Under the pieces are notes generated by a model. The model ran no database searches. It saw only the letters and a list, made by a program, of their open reading frames with translations, and was not told the origin of the DNA. Made by a program: the position numbers and the translations under genes. 64,000 nucleotides of DNA from the NCBI RefSeq assembly GCF_025685545.1, contig NZ_JAGSYC010000025.1, forward strand, positions 1-64,000, written 5' to 3'. The stretch is from Granulicella paludicola. GTDB taxonomy: Bacteria; Acidobacteriota; Terriglobia; Terriglobales; Acidobacteriaceae. This document shows positions 48,034-58,049 of the stretch, piece by piece; within the stretch, counting starts at the first letter, position 1; each line of letters starts with the position of its first letter.

Positions 48034-49755
48034 CTAGGCAGTCACAGCTCCTTGGCTGGCGCTGCTTACGGAGTTGGCGTACTTGAAGAAGACGCCACGT
48101 TTGTAGCGGAGTGCGGGAGCCTTGAAGTTCTTGAGGCGGGCGGCGATCTCTTCGTCGGGGACGTTGAGTGTGAGTTTGCGGCCGGGGATGTCGAAGGTGA
48201 TGGTGTCGCCTTCGTGGACGGCGGCGATGGGGCCGCCTAGTTGCGCTTCGGGGGCGACGTGGCCGGCCATGAGGCCTCGGGTTGCGCCGGAGAAGCGGCC
48301 GTCGGTGAGCAGGGCGACGGAGTCGGAGAGCTCGGGGATGCCCTTGATGGCTGCGGTGACGGCGAGCATCTCGCGCATGCCGGGGCCGCCGCGCGGGCCT
48401 TCGTAGCGGATGACGCAGACGTCGCCCGGGTTGATCTTGCCGTCGTTCACGGCGGCGAAGCAGAGGTCTTCGCTATCGAAGACGCGCGCTGTGCCGGTGT
48501 GGTGCAGTCGCTCGTGGCCTGCGACCTTGACCACGCAACCTTCGGGCGCGAGGTTGCCCTTCAGGATGACGAGACCGCCGGTGGCCTTTAGCGGAGCGGA
48601 CCACGGCAGGATCACGTCCTGGCCCTTGGTCTCGACGGCGGTGGTTGCTTCTTCGCGCAGCGTCTTGCCGCTGACGGTGGGCGTGTTGCCCTTGAGCAGG
48701 CCCTTTTCAACGAGACGCTGTGCGAGGAGGCGTGAGCCGCCGGCATCCTGGTAGTCCTTGGCGACGCGCTTGCCGCCGGGCTGCAGGTCGCAGATGAACG
48801 GGGTCTTTTCGCTGATGATGTCGAAGTCGTCCATGGTGAGCGGGATGTTGAGCTCGCTCGCGATGGCGATGAGATGCAGCACGGCGTTGGTGCTACCGCC
48901 CGAGGCGCAGACGGCGCTGATGGCGTCTTCGATGGACTCGCGTGTGAGGATCTGCGAAGGCTTGAGTCCGGCGCGCACGACGTCCATTACGAGCATGCCT
49001 GCCTGCTTCGAAGCAGCGTGCTTTTCCGCGGACATGGCAGGGACGCCGGTGATCTGGATGGGGGAGATGCCGAGGAACTCGCCTGCCATCGCCATGGTGT
49101 TGGCGGTGAACTGGCCGCCACAGGCGCCGGGACCGGGGCATGCGGTGGCTTCTGCTTCTTCAAGCTGAGCGTCGTCGATCTTGCCAGCGGCGTGAGCACC
49201 GATGGCCTCGAAGACCTGCTGGATGGTGATGTCGATGACCTTGCGGCCGTTGGGGTCGGGGGTCTTGCCGTCTTCAGCGACGTGCATGCGGCCGGGAGCG
49301 ATGGAACCGCCGTAGAGCATGAGGCCGGGGATGTCGAGGCGGGCGAGCGCCATGACGGCGGCAGGCATGTTTTTATCGCAGCCGGCGATAACGACAAGGC
49401 CATCGAAGGAGTTGCCGCGCGCGACGAGTTCTATAGAGTCAGCGATCACTTCTCTGGAAACGAGCGAGGCCTTCATGCCCTGCGTGCCCATCGTGATGCC
49501 GTCGGAGATGGTGACGGTGTTGAACTCCATGGGCGTGCCGCCAGCGGCGCGGATGCCTTCCTTCACGGCCTCGGCTACATCGCGAAGGTGGTAGTTGCAG
49601 GGGCCGATCTCGGTCCAGGTGTTGGCGATGCCGATGATGGGCTTGTGCAGGTCTTCCTTGCTGAAGCCGACACCGCGCAGATAGCTGCGGGCCGCGGCGC
49701 GCGAGGGGCCTTCGGTGAGGGCGATGGAGTTTGTCTTGCCAGGTACGTTGCTCAT
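48034..49755 (-). CDS. ilvD: Dihydroxy-acid dehydratase
   Basis: 573 residues from ATG 49755 (MSNVPGKTNSIALTEGPSRAAARSYLRGVGF); the frame continues upstream through a hairpin repeat. Iron-sulfur cysteines are in GPCNYHL, VIAGCDKNMPA and ATACPGPGACGGQFTANTMA; the C-terminal YEGPRGGPGMREML and LTDGRFSGATRG blocks are present. It makes 2-oxoisovalerate and 3-methyl-2-oxovalerate, the last shared step before transamination or the leucine branch. It lies between leuD and the small membrane protein gene. Confidence 0.96.
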   Translation of the reverse strand: MSNVPGKTNSIALTEGPSRAAARSYLRGVGFSKEDLHKPIIGIANTWTEIGPCNYHLRDVAEAVKEGIRAAGGTPMEFNTVTISDGITMGTQGMKASLVSREVIADSIELVARGNSFDGLVVIAGCDKNMPAAVMALARLDIPGLMLYGGSIAPGRMHVAEDGKTPDPNGRKVIDITIQQVFEAIGAHAAGKIDDAQLEEAEATACPGPGACGGQFTANTMAMAGEFLGISPIQITGVPAMSAEKHAASKQAGMLVMDVVRAGLKPSQILTRESIEDAISAVCASGGSTNAVLHLIAIASELNIPLTMDDFDIISEKTPFICDLQPGGKRVAKDYQDAGGSRLLAQRLVEKGLLKGNTPTVSGKTLREEATTAVETKGQDVILPWSAPLKATGGLVILKGNLAPEGCVVKVAGHERLHHTGTARVFDSEDLCFAAVNDGKINPGDVCVIRYEGPRGGPGMREMLAVTAAIKGIPELSDSVALLTDGRFSGATRGLMAGHVAPEAQLGGPIAAVHEGDTITFDIPGRKLTLNVPDEEIAARLKNFKAPALRYKRGVFFKYANSVSSASQGAVTA

Positions 49756-49771
49756 GGTCGAACTAACCTCA

Positions 49772-49823
49772 GGGGCTAAAGCCCCAATCAATGTCTGGGT
49801 GATGGCACGGCTGAAGCCGTGCC
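49772..49823. repeat. Double-hairpin GGCTAAAGCC / GGCTGAAGCC repeat
   Basis: GGGGCTAAAGCCCC (49772-49785) and GGCACGGCTGAAGCCGTGCC (49804-49823), two palindromes about 20 bases apart, occupy the leuD-ilvD gap. The same pair is found at 24520-24574. Confidence 0.75.
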
Positions 49824-49835
49824 CCTTCGATTTCG

Positions 49836-50468
49836 TCATGCTGCATACTTCGGAGCGGACCAGAACTCCTTGTTGTGGCGTTCTTCGTACGCATCGAGCT
49901 TGTCTTCGTGCAGCAGTGTGAGACCGATGTCGTCGAGACCGTTGAGCAGGCAGTGCTTGCGGAACGGGTCGATGTCGAAGTGCGCGCGGAAGCCCTGGTC
50001 GTCGGTGACGGTCTGGGCTTCAAGGTTGATGGTGATCTTGTGCTGCGGATTTGCGGTGCTGCGCTGCAGCAGGGTTTCGACATCGGCCTCGGAGAGGCGG
50101 ACGAGGATGATGCCGTTCTTGCCTGCGTTCGAGAAGAAGATGTCGGCGAAGGTAGGTGCGATGACCGCTAGGAAGCCGTACTGGTTGATGGCCCAAGCCG
50201 CGTGCTCGCGAGAGCTGCCGCAGCCGAAGTTCTTTTCGGCGATGAGGATCTGCGAGCCCTTGTACTCGGGCTTGTTCAGCACGAAGTCGGGGTTGGTCGT
50301 GGTGTTGCCCTTGGCGTCGAAGGTGTAGCGCCAGTCGTAGAAGAGGAAGTCCTCGTAGCCAGTGCGCTCGATGCGCTTGAGGAACTGCTTCGGGATGATC
50401 TGGTCGGTGTCGATGTTCGGCAGCGGCAAGGGAACGGCGGTGCTGGTGAGTTCGTTGATCGGTGTCAT
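49836..50468 (-). CDS. leuD: 3-isopropylmalate dehydratase small subunit
   Basis: 210 residues, usual length. Family blocks: LPNIDTDQIIPKQFLKRIERTGYEDFLFYDWRY, KNFGCGSSREHAAWAINQYGFLAVIAPTFADIFFSNAGKNGI. It forms the swivelling domain that completes the active site with LeuC, isomerising 2- to 3-isopropylmalate. It follows leuC after 72 bases that contain a 13-base inverted repeat. ATG 50468. Confidence 0.95.
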   Translation of the reverse strand: MTPINELTSTAVPLPLPNIDTDQIIPKQFLKRIERTGYEDFLFYDWRYTFDAKGNTTTNPDFVLNKPEYKGSQILIAEKNFGCGSSREHAAWAINQYGFLAVIAPTFADIFFSNAGKNGIILVRLSEADVETLLQRSTANPQHKITINLEAQTVTDDQGFRAHFDIDPFRKHCLLNGLDDIGLTLLHEDKLDAYEERHNKEFWSAPKYAA

Positions 50469-50472
50469 ATGA

Positions 50473-50527
50473 GTTCTCCGTTCTCAGTTGTCAGTGTTCC
50501 GTCAGCCTCCAACCGAGAACGGAGAAC
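50473..50527. other. Inverted repeat between leuC and leuD
   Basis: GTTCTCCGTTCTC (50473-50485) pairs perfectly with GAGAACGGAGAAC (50515-50527). It may be a stabilising intercistronic hairpin; no T-run follows. Confidence 0.55.
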
Positions 50528-50540
50528 TGACAACGGACAA

Positions 50541-51959
<1,419 letters not shown>

Positions 51960-51963
51960 AGTT

Positions 51964-52707
51964 TTAGTTGTCCGTAGGCTGCGGTGTAACAGTATCGGGT
52001 TGCGGAGCGAGGGTGTTGGCTCCGGCGAGTTCGGGATCGAGAGCGAAGGGTGCGCCGCTGGGCTCAACCAGCAGAGCGCGGGTAACGTGCGGAACTAAGC
52101 GGTGTGCAGCTGCGAGACGAGCGCTCCAGTCGGCGATGCTGGTTTTGAGCGCAAAGGGCAGCGACTTGGCGTCGATGTTCTTGTTGCTGTACAGCCAAAG
52201 CTCGTAACCTGCGCCGGGTTCGTTTGCAGCTGCACCCGCGGTGATCCAGTTGGTTGCGGCGAAGACTATCAGCGGATCGTGGCCCTGGGTGTCGATCCAC
52301 AAGAGGCCAGCAGCGGAACAGAAGCTTGGTACGCAGCCGTCGATGGTGATGTAACGGTTGCTGCTGGAGGAGACGGCACCGTACTTCGTGATGAAGAGTG
52401 GGACGATGGTAGCAAGCGCCGGCGGATGGTTGGGATCGCTGCCCCACATCGCCTGCGGCTGCTTGAACTCGCGTGTCAGCAGCGACTGGAACCGGCCATT
52501 GACGCGAAGATCGTCGGCGCGCCCGATAGGCGCAGGCTTGGTGAACGGCCAGAGCCATTGCAGATCGTCGGTCGGCTGAGGACGCTGATGAGGTGTGTGT
52601 GTCGGCGGAGGAGATACGAGTTTGTCGGGACTGCTGACCTGCGCACTCGCCGCCGCTGCTGCGGGGATCAGCAGCAGAGCGGCGGCGAGTTGGAGAGTTG
52701 TACGCAT
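51964..52707 (-). CDS. Exported protein of unknown function inside the leu operon
   Basis: 247 residues with a signal peptide ([23 protein letters not shown]). The mature protein is proline-rich at both ends; the middle has [35 protein letters not shown] and [28 protein letters not shown], suggestive of a beta-sheet domain with one disulfide. No family is recognised. It lies between leuB and leuC, four bases from leuC, so it must be transcribed with the operon, although its periplasmic location has no obvious tie to leucine synthesis. Confidence 0.65.
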   Translation of the reverse strand: MRTTLQLAAALLLIPAAAAASAQVSSPDKLVSPPPTHTPHQRPQPTDDLQWLWPFTKPAPIGRADDLRVNGRFQSLLTREFKQPQAMWGSDPNHPPALATIVPLFITKYGAVSSSSNRYITIDGCVPSFCSAAGLLWIDTQGHDPLIVFAATNWITAGAAANEPGAGYELWLYSNKNIDAKSLPFALKTSIADWSARLAAAHRLVPHVTRALLVEPSGAPFALDPELAGANTLAPQPDTVTPQPTDN

Positions 52708-52732
52708 GGTTAGGAGTTACGGTGATTCGAGA

Positions 52733-52806
52733 AGCAGATCCTTCGCTTGCACCCCAACGAACAAAGAACGTTCGCTGGGGACCCCGCCTGCGCTCAGAAT
52801 GACAAT
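52733..52806. repeat. Long palindromic repeat copy between leuB and the exported-protein gene
   Basis: Starts GAAGCAGATCCTTCGCTTGC and ends CTGCGCTCAGAATGACAA, with an internal palindrome (CCCCAACGAACAAAG...CGTTCGCTGGGG). A longer variant of the dispersed family. Confidence 0.6.
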
Positions 52807-52827
52807 GTCGAAGCGCAGAGATTGAAA

Positions 52828-53931
52828 CTAGACAGCGTGCAGCGACTGCTGGCGATCGATGGATTCGGCGAGTGCGTTGTGTACGAGCTTGCCCATCTGC
52901 TGCGTGGTGACGTTGGCTGCGGTGTTGCCGCGAGCGATGTCGCTGGTGCGGTGGCCTTCTGCGAGCACCTTGGTGACTGCAGCTTCTACGGCTTTCGCTT
53001 CCTGCTCGAGATGGGCGGAGTGACGCAGGACCATCGCCGCGGTGAGGATCGCGCCGAGCGGGTTCGCCTTGCCCTGGCCTGCGATGTCTGGCGCTGAGCC
53101 GTGGACAGGCTCGAAGAGGTTGACCTTGCCGCCGATGGTGGCCGAAGGCAACATGCCGAGCGAGCCGCTGATGACGCCCGATTCGTCCGAGAGGATGTCG
53201 CCGAAGAGGTTTTCGGTGAGCACGACGTCGAAGTTGCGTGGCGTATTCATCAGGTGGATCGCCATCGAATCCACGAGCTGATGCTCGACGGTTACATCGG
53301 GGTACTGCGTCTTGATCTCGTCCACCGTGGCACGCCATAGCTGCGAGCATTCGAGCACGTTGGCCTTATCGACCTGCGTGAGCTTCTTGCGGCGCTTCTG
53401 TGCAAGCTGGAAGGCGATGTGCGCGACGCGCTCGACCTCGGATTTGCTGTAGCGCATGGTGTTGAATGCCTCGCCGGTCTGCTTGTTCCACTCGCGCGGC
53501 TGTCCGAAGTAGAGGCCACCGAGGAGTTCGCGCACGAAGAGGATGTCGACGCCCTTTGTGACCTCGGGACGCAGCGGAGAGTTCTCACTGAGCGCCTCAA
53601 ACGCGAGGCAGGGACGCAGGTTGGCAAAGCCGCCGAGCTCCTGGCGGATCTGCAGCAGGCCCGCCTCGGGACGCTTGTCGGGCGTGAGCGAATTGAACTT
53701 GTTGTCGCCCACTGCGCCTAGCAGCACTGCGTCGGAGTCGAGGCAGGTGTCGATCGTGGACTGCGGCAGCGGCGTGCCATTTGCGGTGATGGCGACGCCA
53801 CCGATCAGCGATTCGGTGAAGGTGAACTCGTGGCCACTAGCTTCGGCGACGACGTTGAGGATGTTGACAGCTTCACGTGTGACTTCGGGGCCGATGCCGT
53901 CACCGGCGAGGATTGCGATCTTGAGCTTCAT
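52828..53931 (-). CDS. leuB: 3-isopropylmalate dehydrogenase
   Basis: 367 residues. Start KIAILAGDGIGPEVTREAVNIL, substrate loop RQELGGFANLRPCLAFEALSENSPLRPE, VRELLGGLYFGQPRE, and the metal/NAD sites SDESGVISGSLGMLPSATIG and EPVHGSAPDIAGQGKANPLGAILTAAMVLR. It oxidatively decarboxylates 3-isopropylmalate to 2-oxoisocaproate. It follows leuA by 34 bases. Confidence 0.96.
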   Translation of the reverse strand: MKLKIAILAGDGIGPEVTREAVNILNVVAEASGHEFTFTESLIGGVAITANGTPLPQSTIDTCLDSDAVLLGAVGDNKFNSLTPDKRPEAGLLQIRQELGGFANLRPCLAFEALSENSPLRPEVTKGVDILFVRELLGGLYFGQPREWNKQTGEAFNTMRYSKSEVERVAHIAFQLAQKRRKKLTQVDKANVLECSQLWRATVDEIKTQYPDVTVEHQLVDSMAIHLMNTPRNFDVVLTENLFGDILSDESGVISGSLGMLPSATIGGKVNLFEPVHGSAPDIAGQGKANPLGAILTAAMVLRHSAHLEQEAKAVEAAVTKVLAEGHRTSDIARGNTAANVTTQQMGKLVHNALAESIDRQQSLHAV

Positions 53932-53965
53932 AAGAGTCCAGTGATGAGTGGTTAGTGATAAGTGA

Positions 53966-55135
53966 TTAGTTTGCTGCGACGGCTTCGGGCTTCAGTAGCG
54001 CGAGAATGTCCTGGTCGTAGATGTCTTTCTTGCGATCGGCGAGGTTAGTGAAGCGCTCGTAGAACGCGGCGATCTGTTCCTTGTTGAGATCGTGGCCCAG
54101 CTCCTTCAGGCGGTGCTGAATGGCGTGCTTGCCAGAGTGCTTGCCCAGCACGATGTGTTGACCGTGATAGCCGACCGAGGCTGGTGTGAGGATTTCGTAC
54201 GTGAGCGGGTTTGCCAGCACGCCGTGCTGGTGAATCCCCGAGGCATGCGCGAAGGCGTTGGCTCCGACGATGGCTTTATTCGGAGCTGCTCCGAAGCTGA
54301 TGTACCGGCTGAGCTCCTGGCTGGCAGGGAAGAGCTTCTCCATCACGATGGAGTTTGTGTAATCGAGCTTGTCCTTGCGCACCATCAGGATGGCGGCGAT
54401 CTCTTCGAGCGCAGCGTTGCCGGCGCGTTCGCCGATGCCGTTGACAGAACACTCCACCTGACGAACGCCAGCCTGGATGGCGGCGATGCTGTTTGCGACG
54501 GCGAGGCCGAGGTCGTCATGGCAGTGCGCGGAGAGCACGACGCTCTCGATGCCGGGGACCTTCGCGAGTACGTTGCGGAACATCTCTGCGTAGTCGCTGG
54601 GCAGGCAGTAGCCGACGGTGTCGGGCAGGTTCAGCGTGGTGGCTCCGGCCTGGATGGCGACCTCGCAGACCTTCAGCAGGAAATCGGGGTCGGTACGGGT
54701 CGCGTCCTCGGGAGAGAACTCGATGTCTTCGCAGTAAGTCTTCGCGAGCGCGACCATCGCGGCGATCTGGTCGATGGCCTGCTCGCGCGTGATGCGGAGC
54801 TTGGCAGCGAGATGCAGGTCGCTGGTGGAAAGGAAGGTGTGGATGCGCGATTTTTCTGCCGGAGCAACGGCCTTCGCTGCTGCTTCGATGTCTTCATGCT
54901 TGCAGCGTGCGAGTGCAGTGATGCGCGGGCCCTTGACTGCTTTGGCGATGGACTGCACGGAATGAAAGTCGCCATCCGAGGCGATAGGAAAACCGGCCTC
55001 AAGGAGATCGACGCCAAGATCGGCGATGGTGTGGGCCATGCGCAGCTTTTCGTCGTGGTGCATGGTGCAGCCGGGGGACTGTTCGCCGTCGCGCAGTGTT
55101 GTGTCGAAGAAAAAGACCTTGTTGCTCTGGCTCAT
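53966..55135 (-). CDS. leuA: 2-isopropylmalate synthase, short form without the regulatory domain
   Basis: 389 residues from ATG 55135, with GGAGAG eight bases upstream. The catalytic TIM barrel is complete: FFDTTLRDGEQSPGCTMHHDEKL, SAHCHDDLGLAVANSIAAIQAGVRQVECSVNGIGERAGNAALEEI (metal-binding His residues) and ASGIHQHGVLANP. Usual LeuA proteins are about 500-560 residues and end with a leucine-binding allosteric domain; here the protein stops after the first linker domain (KKDIYDQDILALLKPEAVAAN), leaving only 34 bases before leuB. It condenses 2-oxoisovalerate with acetyl-CoA. Lack of the sensor domain suggests it is not feedback-inhibited in the usual way. A related substrate (homocitrate or citramalate) is possible, but the leuBCD context favours leucine. 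Confidence 0.9.
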   Translation of the reverse strand: MSQSNKVFFFDTTLRDGEQSPGCTMHHDEKLRMAHTIADLGVDLLEAGFPIASDGDFHSVQSIAKAVKGPRITALARCKHEDIEAAAKAVAPAEKSRIHTFLSTSDLHLAAKLRITREQAIDQIAAMVALAKTYCEDIEFSPEDATRTDPDFLLKVCEVAIQAGATTLNLPDTVGYCLPSDYAEMFRNVLAKVPGIESVVLSAHCHDDLGLAVANSIAAIQAGVRQVECSVNGIGERAGNAALEEIAAILMVRKDKLDYTNSIVMEKLFPASQELSRYISFGAAPNKAIVGANAFAHASGIHQHGVLANPLTYEILTPASVGYHGQHIVLGKHSGKHAIQHRLKELGHDLNKEQIAAFYERFTNLADRKKDIYDQDILALLKPEAVAAN

Positions 55136-55233
55136 GAACGATTCTCTCCATCCGTACTGTTCTATGGACATAAGCATAACCCGCCCTTATGCTAAGTTCC
55201 AGATGTATATCGAATTCTAATGAAGGTATAGGC

Positions 55234-55251
55234 GTGTCACGTAGCTGACAC
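55234..55251. promoter_or_regulatory. Palindromic operator candidate between leuA and the LysR gene
   Basis: GTGTCA-CGTAGC-TGACAC has perfect six-base arms and lies 16 bases before the regulator's start codon and about 100 bases upstream of leuA. Such a site in a divergent LysR intergenic region is a natural binding site for the LysR protein itself, controlling both genes. Confidence 0.55.
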
Positions 55252-55266
55252 AGAACGGATGGGGCG

Positions 55267-56184
55267 GTGGATCTGTTTCAACTGGAGACGTTTCTGGCCG
55301 TAGCGGAGGAGCGCAGCTTCTCGCGCGCGGCGGCGCGGCTGCACCGGACGCAGCCTGCTGTCAGCCAGGTGATTGCCAAGCTGGAGTCGGAGCTCGGTGA
55401 GACGCTGCTGGAACGGACGGCCGGGAATCTAACCGACGCCGGTGAGGTCCTCCGCGAATATGCCCAGAAGCTCTTGAACCTGCGCCGCGATGCCGAGGCG
55501 GCGCTGGTGGATCTGCGTTCGCTGCATATGGGGCGGCTGAGTATCGCGGCCAACGAATACACCTGTCTTTACCTGCTGCCGGTGCTGGATGCCTTCCGCA
55601 AGCAACATCCGCGGATCAAGGTGGCCGTGCAGCGCGCCTTGGCGAGCCGTATTTCGGATGAGGTGCTATCGCATTCGGTGGAGCTGGGTGTGGTGAGCTT
55701 TCGGCCTGAAGACGCGCAGGTGCGTTCGACGGTGGTCTATCGGGATGAGCTTGTTTGCATTACGGCTCCGACGCATCCGCTGGCGAAGGCTGGCAAGGCG
55801 ACGATTACGAGGCTGGGCAGGGAGCCGTTCGTGGCACATAACGTCCCGTCCCCGCTTCGGCAGAAGGTGATTGCGACGTTCAAGCGGCATAAGACGCCGC
55901 TGCAGATGGAGGTGGAGCTGCCGTCGCTCGATGCGATCAAGCGGTTTGTGCAGCGCGGCAATGGTGTTGCTCTTGTGCCGCGGCTTACGGTTGAGAATGA
56001 GTTGGAGTCAGGGCTGCTGGTGGCGGTTTCCGTGCCTGAGCTGATGGTGGAACGTAAACTGCGGCTGGTCTATCGGCGGCAGGCGGCGCTGTCTCATGCA
56101 GCGAAGGCGTTCCTGAAGGTGGTGGAAGAGCACGCGGCCCAGCACGGCGATCCGTTTTGCTTTCAGGCAGAGCGGATTGAGTAG
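55267..56184 (+). CDS. LysR-family transcriptional regulator, divergent from leuA
   Basis: 305 residues from GTG 55267. The N-terminal winged helix is canonical: LFQLETFLAVAEERSFSRAAARLHRTQPAVSQVIAKLESELGETLLER. The co-inducer-binding domain follows (RLSIAANEYTCLYLLPVLDAFRKQHPRIKVAVQ...). It is transcribed away from leuA with 131 bases between, which is the classic arrangement for a LysR protein that controls its divergent neighbour. The effector is not known; an intermediate of the leucine or valine pathway is plausible. Confidence 0.9.
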   Translation: MDLFQLETFLAVAEERSFSRAAARLHRTQPAVSQVIAKLESELGETLLERTAGNLTDAGEVLREYAQKLLNLRRDAEAALVDLRSLHMGRLSIAANEYTCLYLLPVLDAFRKQHPRIKVAVQRALASRISDEVLSHSVELGVVSFRPEDAQVRSTVVYRDELVCITAPTHPLAKAGKATITRLGREPFVAHNVPSPLRQKVIATFKRHKTPLQMEVELPSLDAIKRFVQRGNGVALVPRLTVENELESGLLVAVSVPELMVERKLRLVYRRQAALSHAAKAFLKVVEEHAAQHGDPFCFQAERIE

Positions 56185-56320
56185 CGTGTAACCAAAAAAC
56201 AGATGAAAGAAACCTCTGAAACCCGGGAACTGTTTGCCGGTGAAGCTCGTCTTTGAGAGTGCAGTCTATGTGCGGCCAGTGGCGGCGCGATCTTGCACCA
56301 AAGGAAGTGAGTCGACTCAG

Positions 56321-56740
56321 ATGAAGATCAGGATGCAGGTTTTGGCCCTGGGCGCAGCGGTCTTATTGGGCGGAGCCGTATTGGTTCCCGCAGCGATGGC
56401 ACAAGATACCCAGCAGGGACCACCTCCAGGCGGAGGACCGCGCATGATGGACCCGGCGACGCGGGCAGCCCAGCTGCAGAAGCAGCTGACGTTGACGGAT
56501 GAAGTGACGGCTCAGGTAAAGACGATCCTGACCGACAGCATGGCGAAGATGCAGGCGTCGCGCGCGAACGGCGGATCGCGAGAAGACATGATGGCAATCC
56601 GGGCGGACGAATCAACAAAAATCAAGGCTCTGCTGACACCGGATCAGGCGACCAAGTATGACGAGATTCAGGCTGCGATGCGCGCACGTCGCGGACAAGG
56701 CGGCGGCAATGGTGGACCTCCTCCTCCTCCGCCGCAATAA
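56321..56740 (+). CDS. Periplasmic Spy/CpxP-like protein
   Basis: 139 residues from ATG 56321. Signal peptide MKIRMQVLALGAAVLLGGAVLVPAAMAQ, then a helical core with two LTxxQ-like segments (QKQLTLTDEVTAQVKTILTD and IKALLTPDQATKYDEIQAAMRARR) as in Spy-family chaperones and metal-sensing proteins. Pro/Gly-rich ends (QQGPPPGGGPRMM and a Pro tail). Such proteins protect unfolded envelope proteins or dampen envelope-stress signalling. It is a single gene, closed by a terminator. Confidence 0.75.
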   Translation: MKIRMQVLALGAAVLLGGAVLVPAAMAQDTQQGPPPGGGPRMMDPATRAAQLQKQLTLTDEVTAQVKTILTDSMAKMQASRANGGSREDMMAIRADESTKIKALLTPDQATKYDEIQAAMRARRGQGGGNGGPPPPPPQ

Positions 56741-57052
56741 CGGACAATGAATCATCGGAAGAGGCCTCAAACGGGGCCTCTTTTCTTTTGAGGCATTCTT
56801 TTGGGTTGCGCCTCTCTTTTTTGAGAGGTGTGCGTCCAAGGGGATAAGCCGCAGTTTTGAATAGGCTGGACGCGACTTCCTCGGGGAAATCGGCGTCCGG
56901 CGCAGAGAGAATCGCGGTGGTATGCGTTCGACAGACGGTGTAACGGGTACAATTATCGAAGAGTGCGTTGCGGTCTCAGGGATTCTGAAAGATGTACGAG
57001 AATCGCCCTCAGGACTGACCAGCGACGCGAATGCGAAGGGATTTCAGTAAGC
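56741..57052. other. Non-coding gap with a terminator at its left end
   Basis: About 312 bases between the Spy-like gene and the barrel gene. The first 50 bases hold the terminator at 56759. The remainder contains the likely promoter and leader of the barrel gene; no motif is clear enough to name. Confidence 0.4.
56759..56790 (+). terminator. Rho-independent terminator after the Spy-like gene
   Basis: AAGAGGCC (56759-56766) pairs with GGCCTCTT (56775-56782) and is followed by TTCTTTT. Confidence 0.8.
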
Positions 57053-57655
57053 ATGAAGAAGATGATGTTGCTCGGCGCACTGCTGCTGTGCGCAGCAGGT
57101 GCGGGATTCGCGCAGGAAAGCCGACAGGATGCCAGCGTAAGCTTTATCGGGGTATGGGCTCCGAACGTGAATGGCCTTGGTGTTGAGCCGATGCATACCA
57201 CGTCCACAGGCGGCGTTCTTGCCAGCTACCGCTACGACCTTACGCCGCGCAGCCAGCTGGAGTTGAACTACAACTGGGCCCAGAATTCGATCTCATATAA
57301 GAACGCTTCGTTTCCCAGCGGCGAGGTTCACGCCCGCATGCAGGAGATTTCGGGCGCTTATGTCTACACGCGCAGCTACCATAACTACAACCCTTTTGTG
57401 GAAGTAGGCGTTGGCGGCTATATCTTTACGCCGATCCTCGACTATGGAACTCACCAGTTCGACACCAAGCAGAACACCAACATCGGTGGCCTGTTCGGCG
57501 GCGGTGTGGCGTATGAGATCAGCCCGAGCTTCGATGTGCGCGTGGGCTATCGCGGTTTCGTGATGAAGACGCCTGACTTCGGCAATACGAACTTCAAGAC
57601 CAATCGCTACTATGTGCTGATGACTCCTTCGCTGGGTGTGGCTTACCACTTCTAA
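57053..57655 (+). CDS. Outer-membrane beta-barrel protein (OmpA/OmpW-like size)
   Basis: 200 residues from ATG 57053, where MKKMMLLGALLLCAAGAGFAQ is a signal peptide. The mature protein has about eight amphipathic strands (GVLASYRYDLTPRSQLELNYNWAQNS, ISGAYVYTRSYHNYNPFVEVGVGGYIF, GGLFGGGVAYEISPSFDVRVGYRGFV) and ends in an aromatic residue (VAYHF), the C-terminal signal for BAM-assisted insertion. Function beyond a small outer-membrane barrel is not known. A perfect terminator follows. Confidence 0.8.
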   Translation: MKKMMLLGALLLCAAGAGFAQESRQDASVSFIGVWAPNVNGLGVEPMHTTSTGGVLASYRYDLTPRSQLELNYNWAQNSISYKNASFPSGEVHARMQEISGAYVYTRSYHNYNPFVEVGVGGYIFTPILDYGTHQFDTKQNTNIGGLFGGGVAYEISPSFDVRVGYRGFVMKTPDFGNTNFKTNRYYVLMTPSLGVAYHF

Positions 57656-57671
57656 GGATTTCGACAGCAAA

Positions 57672-57708
57672 GCGAAACGCCCGGCCTCAGGCCGGGCGTT
57701 TCGCTTTT
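57672..57708 (+). terminator. Perfect Rho-independent terminator
   Basis: GCGAAACGCCCGGCC (57672-57686) pairs base for base with GGCCGGGCGTTTCGC (57690-57704) around a TCA loop and is followed by TTTT. Confidence 0.9.
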
Positions 57709-57719
57709 GGAAGGGATGA

Positions 57720-57790
57720 TACCTCCCTCTCCCCCCTATACTTTTAGATCTAAAGTCTTGATCGGATGAGGTTTAGGTCTTGACTTCGAG
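57720..57790. repeat. ACCTCCC...ATACTTT...AAAGTCTT dispersed repeat
   Basis: A pyrimidine-rich start, then ATACTTT, AAAGTCTTGAT and GGTTTAGGTCTTGA in the same order and spacing as at 17937-18000. Both copies lie a short way downstream of a gene end on the plus strand. Confidence 0.6.
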
Positions 57791-57987
57791 TCTTGGTAGT
57801 CCACAGAAGTCTCTGGTACCCACCTCGGGAGCCACTGCGAAAGGGCTGTAACGGCTATGTCTGCAGCCTTCTCTCCACCTACCTTAATGATAGCAACCGG
57901 GGCCAGAGAACATGCAGTTTTCTTCGCGCAGCCAAGCTGCTTATTTTGTTAGGTTTGAGGGTCTGAGTAGGGTGACAGGGGCTTGAC

Positions 57988-58026
57988 AGCAAAGTAAGAA
58001 GGCCGGCCCCGAGGGGACCGGCCTTC
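57988..58026 (-). terminator. Terminator of the minus-strand barrel gene
   Basis: AAGAAGGCCGGCCCC pairs with GGGACCGGCCTTCTC (one mismatch) around GAG, just beyond the stop of the gene at 58050. The minus-strand trailer is TTACTTT. Confidence 0.75.
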
Positions 58027-58049
58027 TCTTGCTGAGGGGTAGCTGCGGT

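Larger units (their letters stand above)
57656..58049. other. Non-coding stretch with two terminators and a dispersed repeat
   Basis: About 394 bases between two converging barrel genes. It holds the perfect hairpin at 57672, the repeat at 57720-57790 and a second hairpin at 57988-58021. In between I see no gene. Confidence 0.55.

Noticed and set aside
55136..55266. T-box or leucine leader-peptide attenuator upstream of leuA
   Set aside because: No run of leucine codons in a short leader frame, no terminator/antiterminator pair and no T-box core sequence was seen; the gap is only 131 bases.
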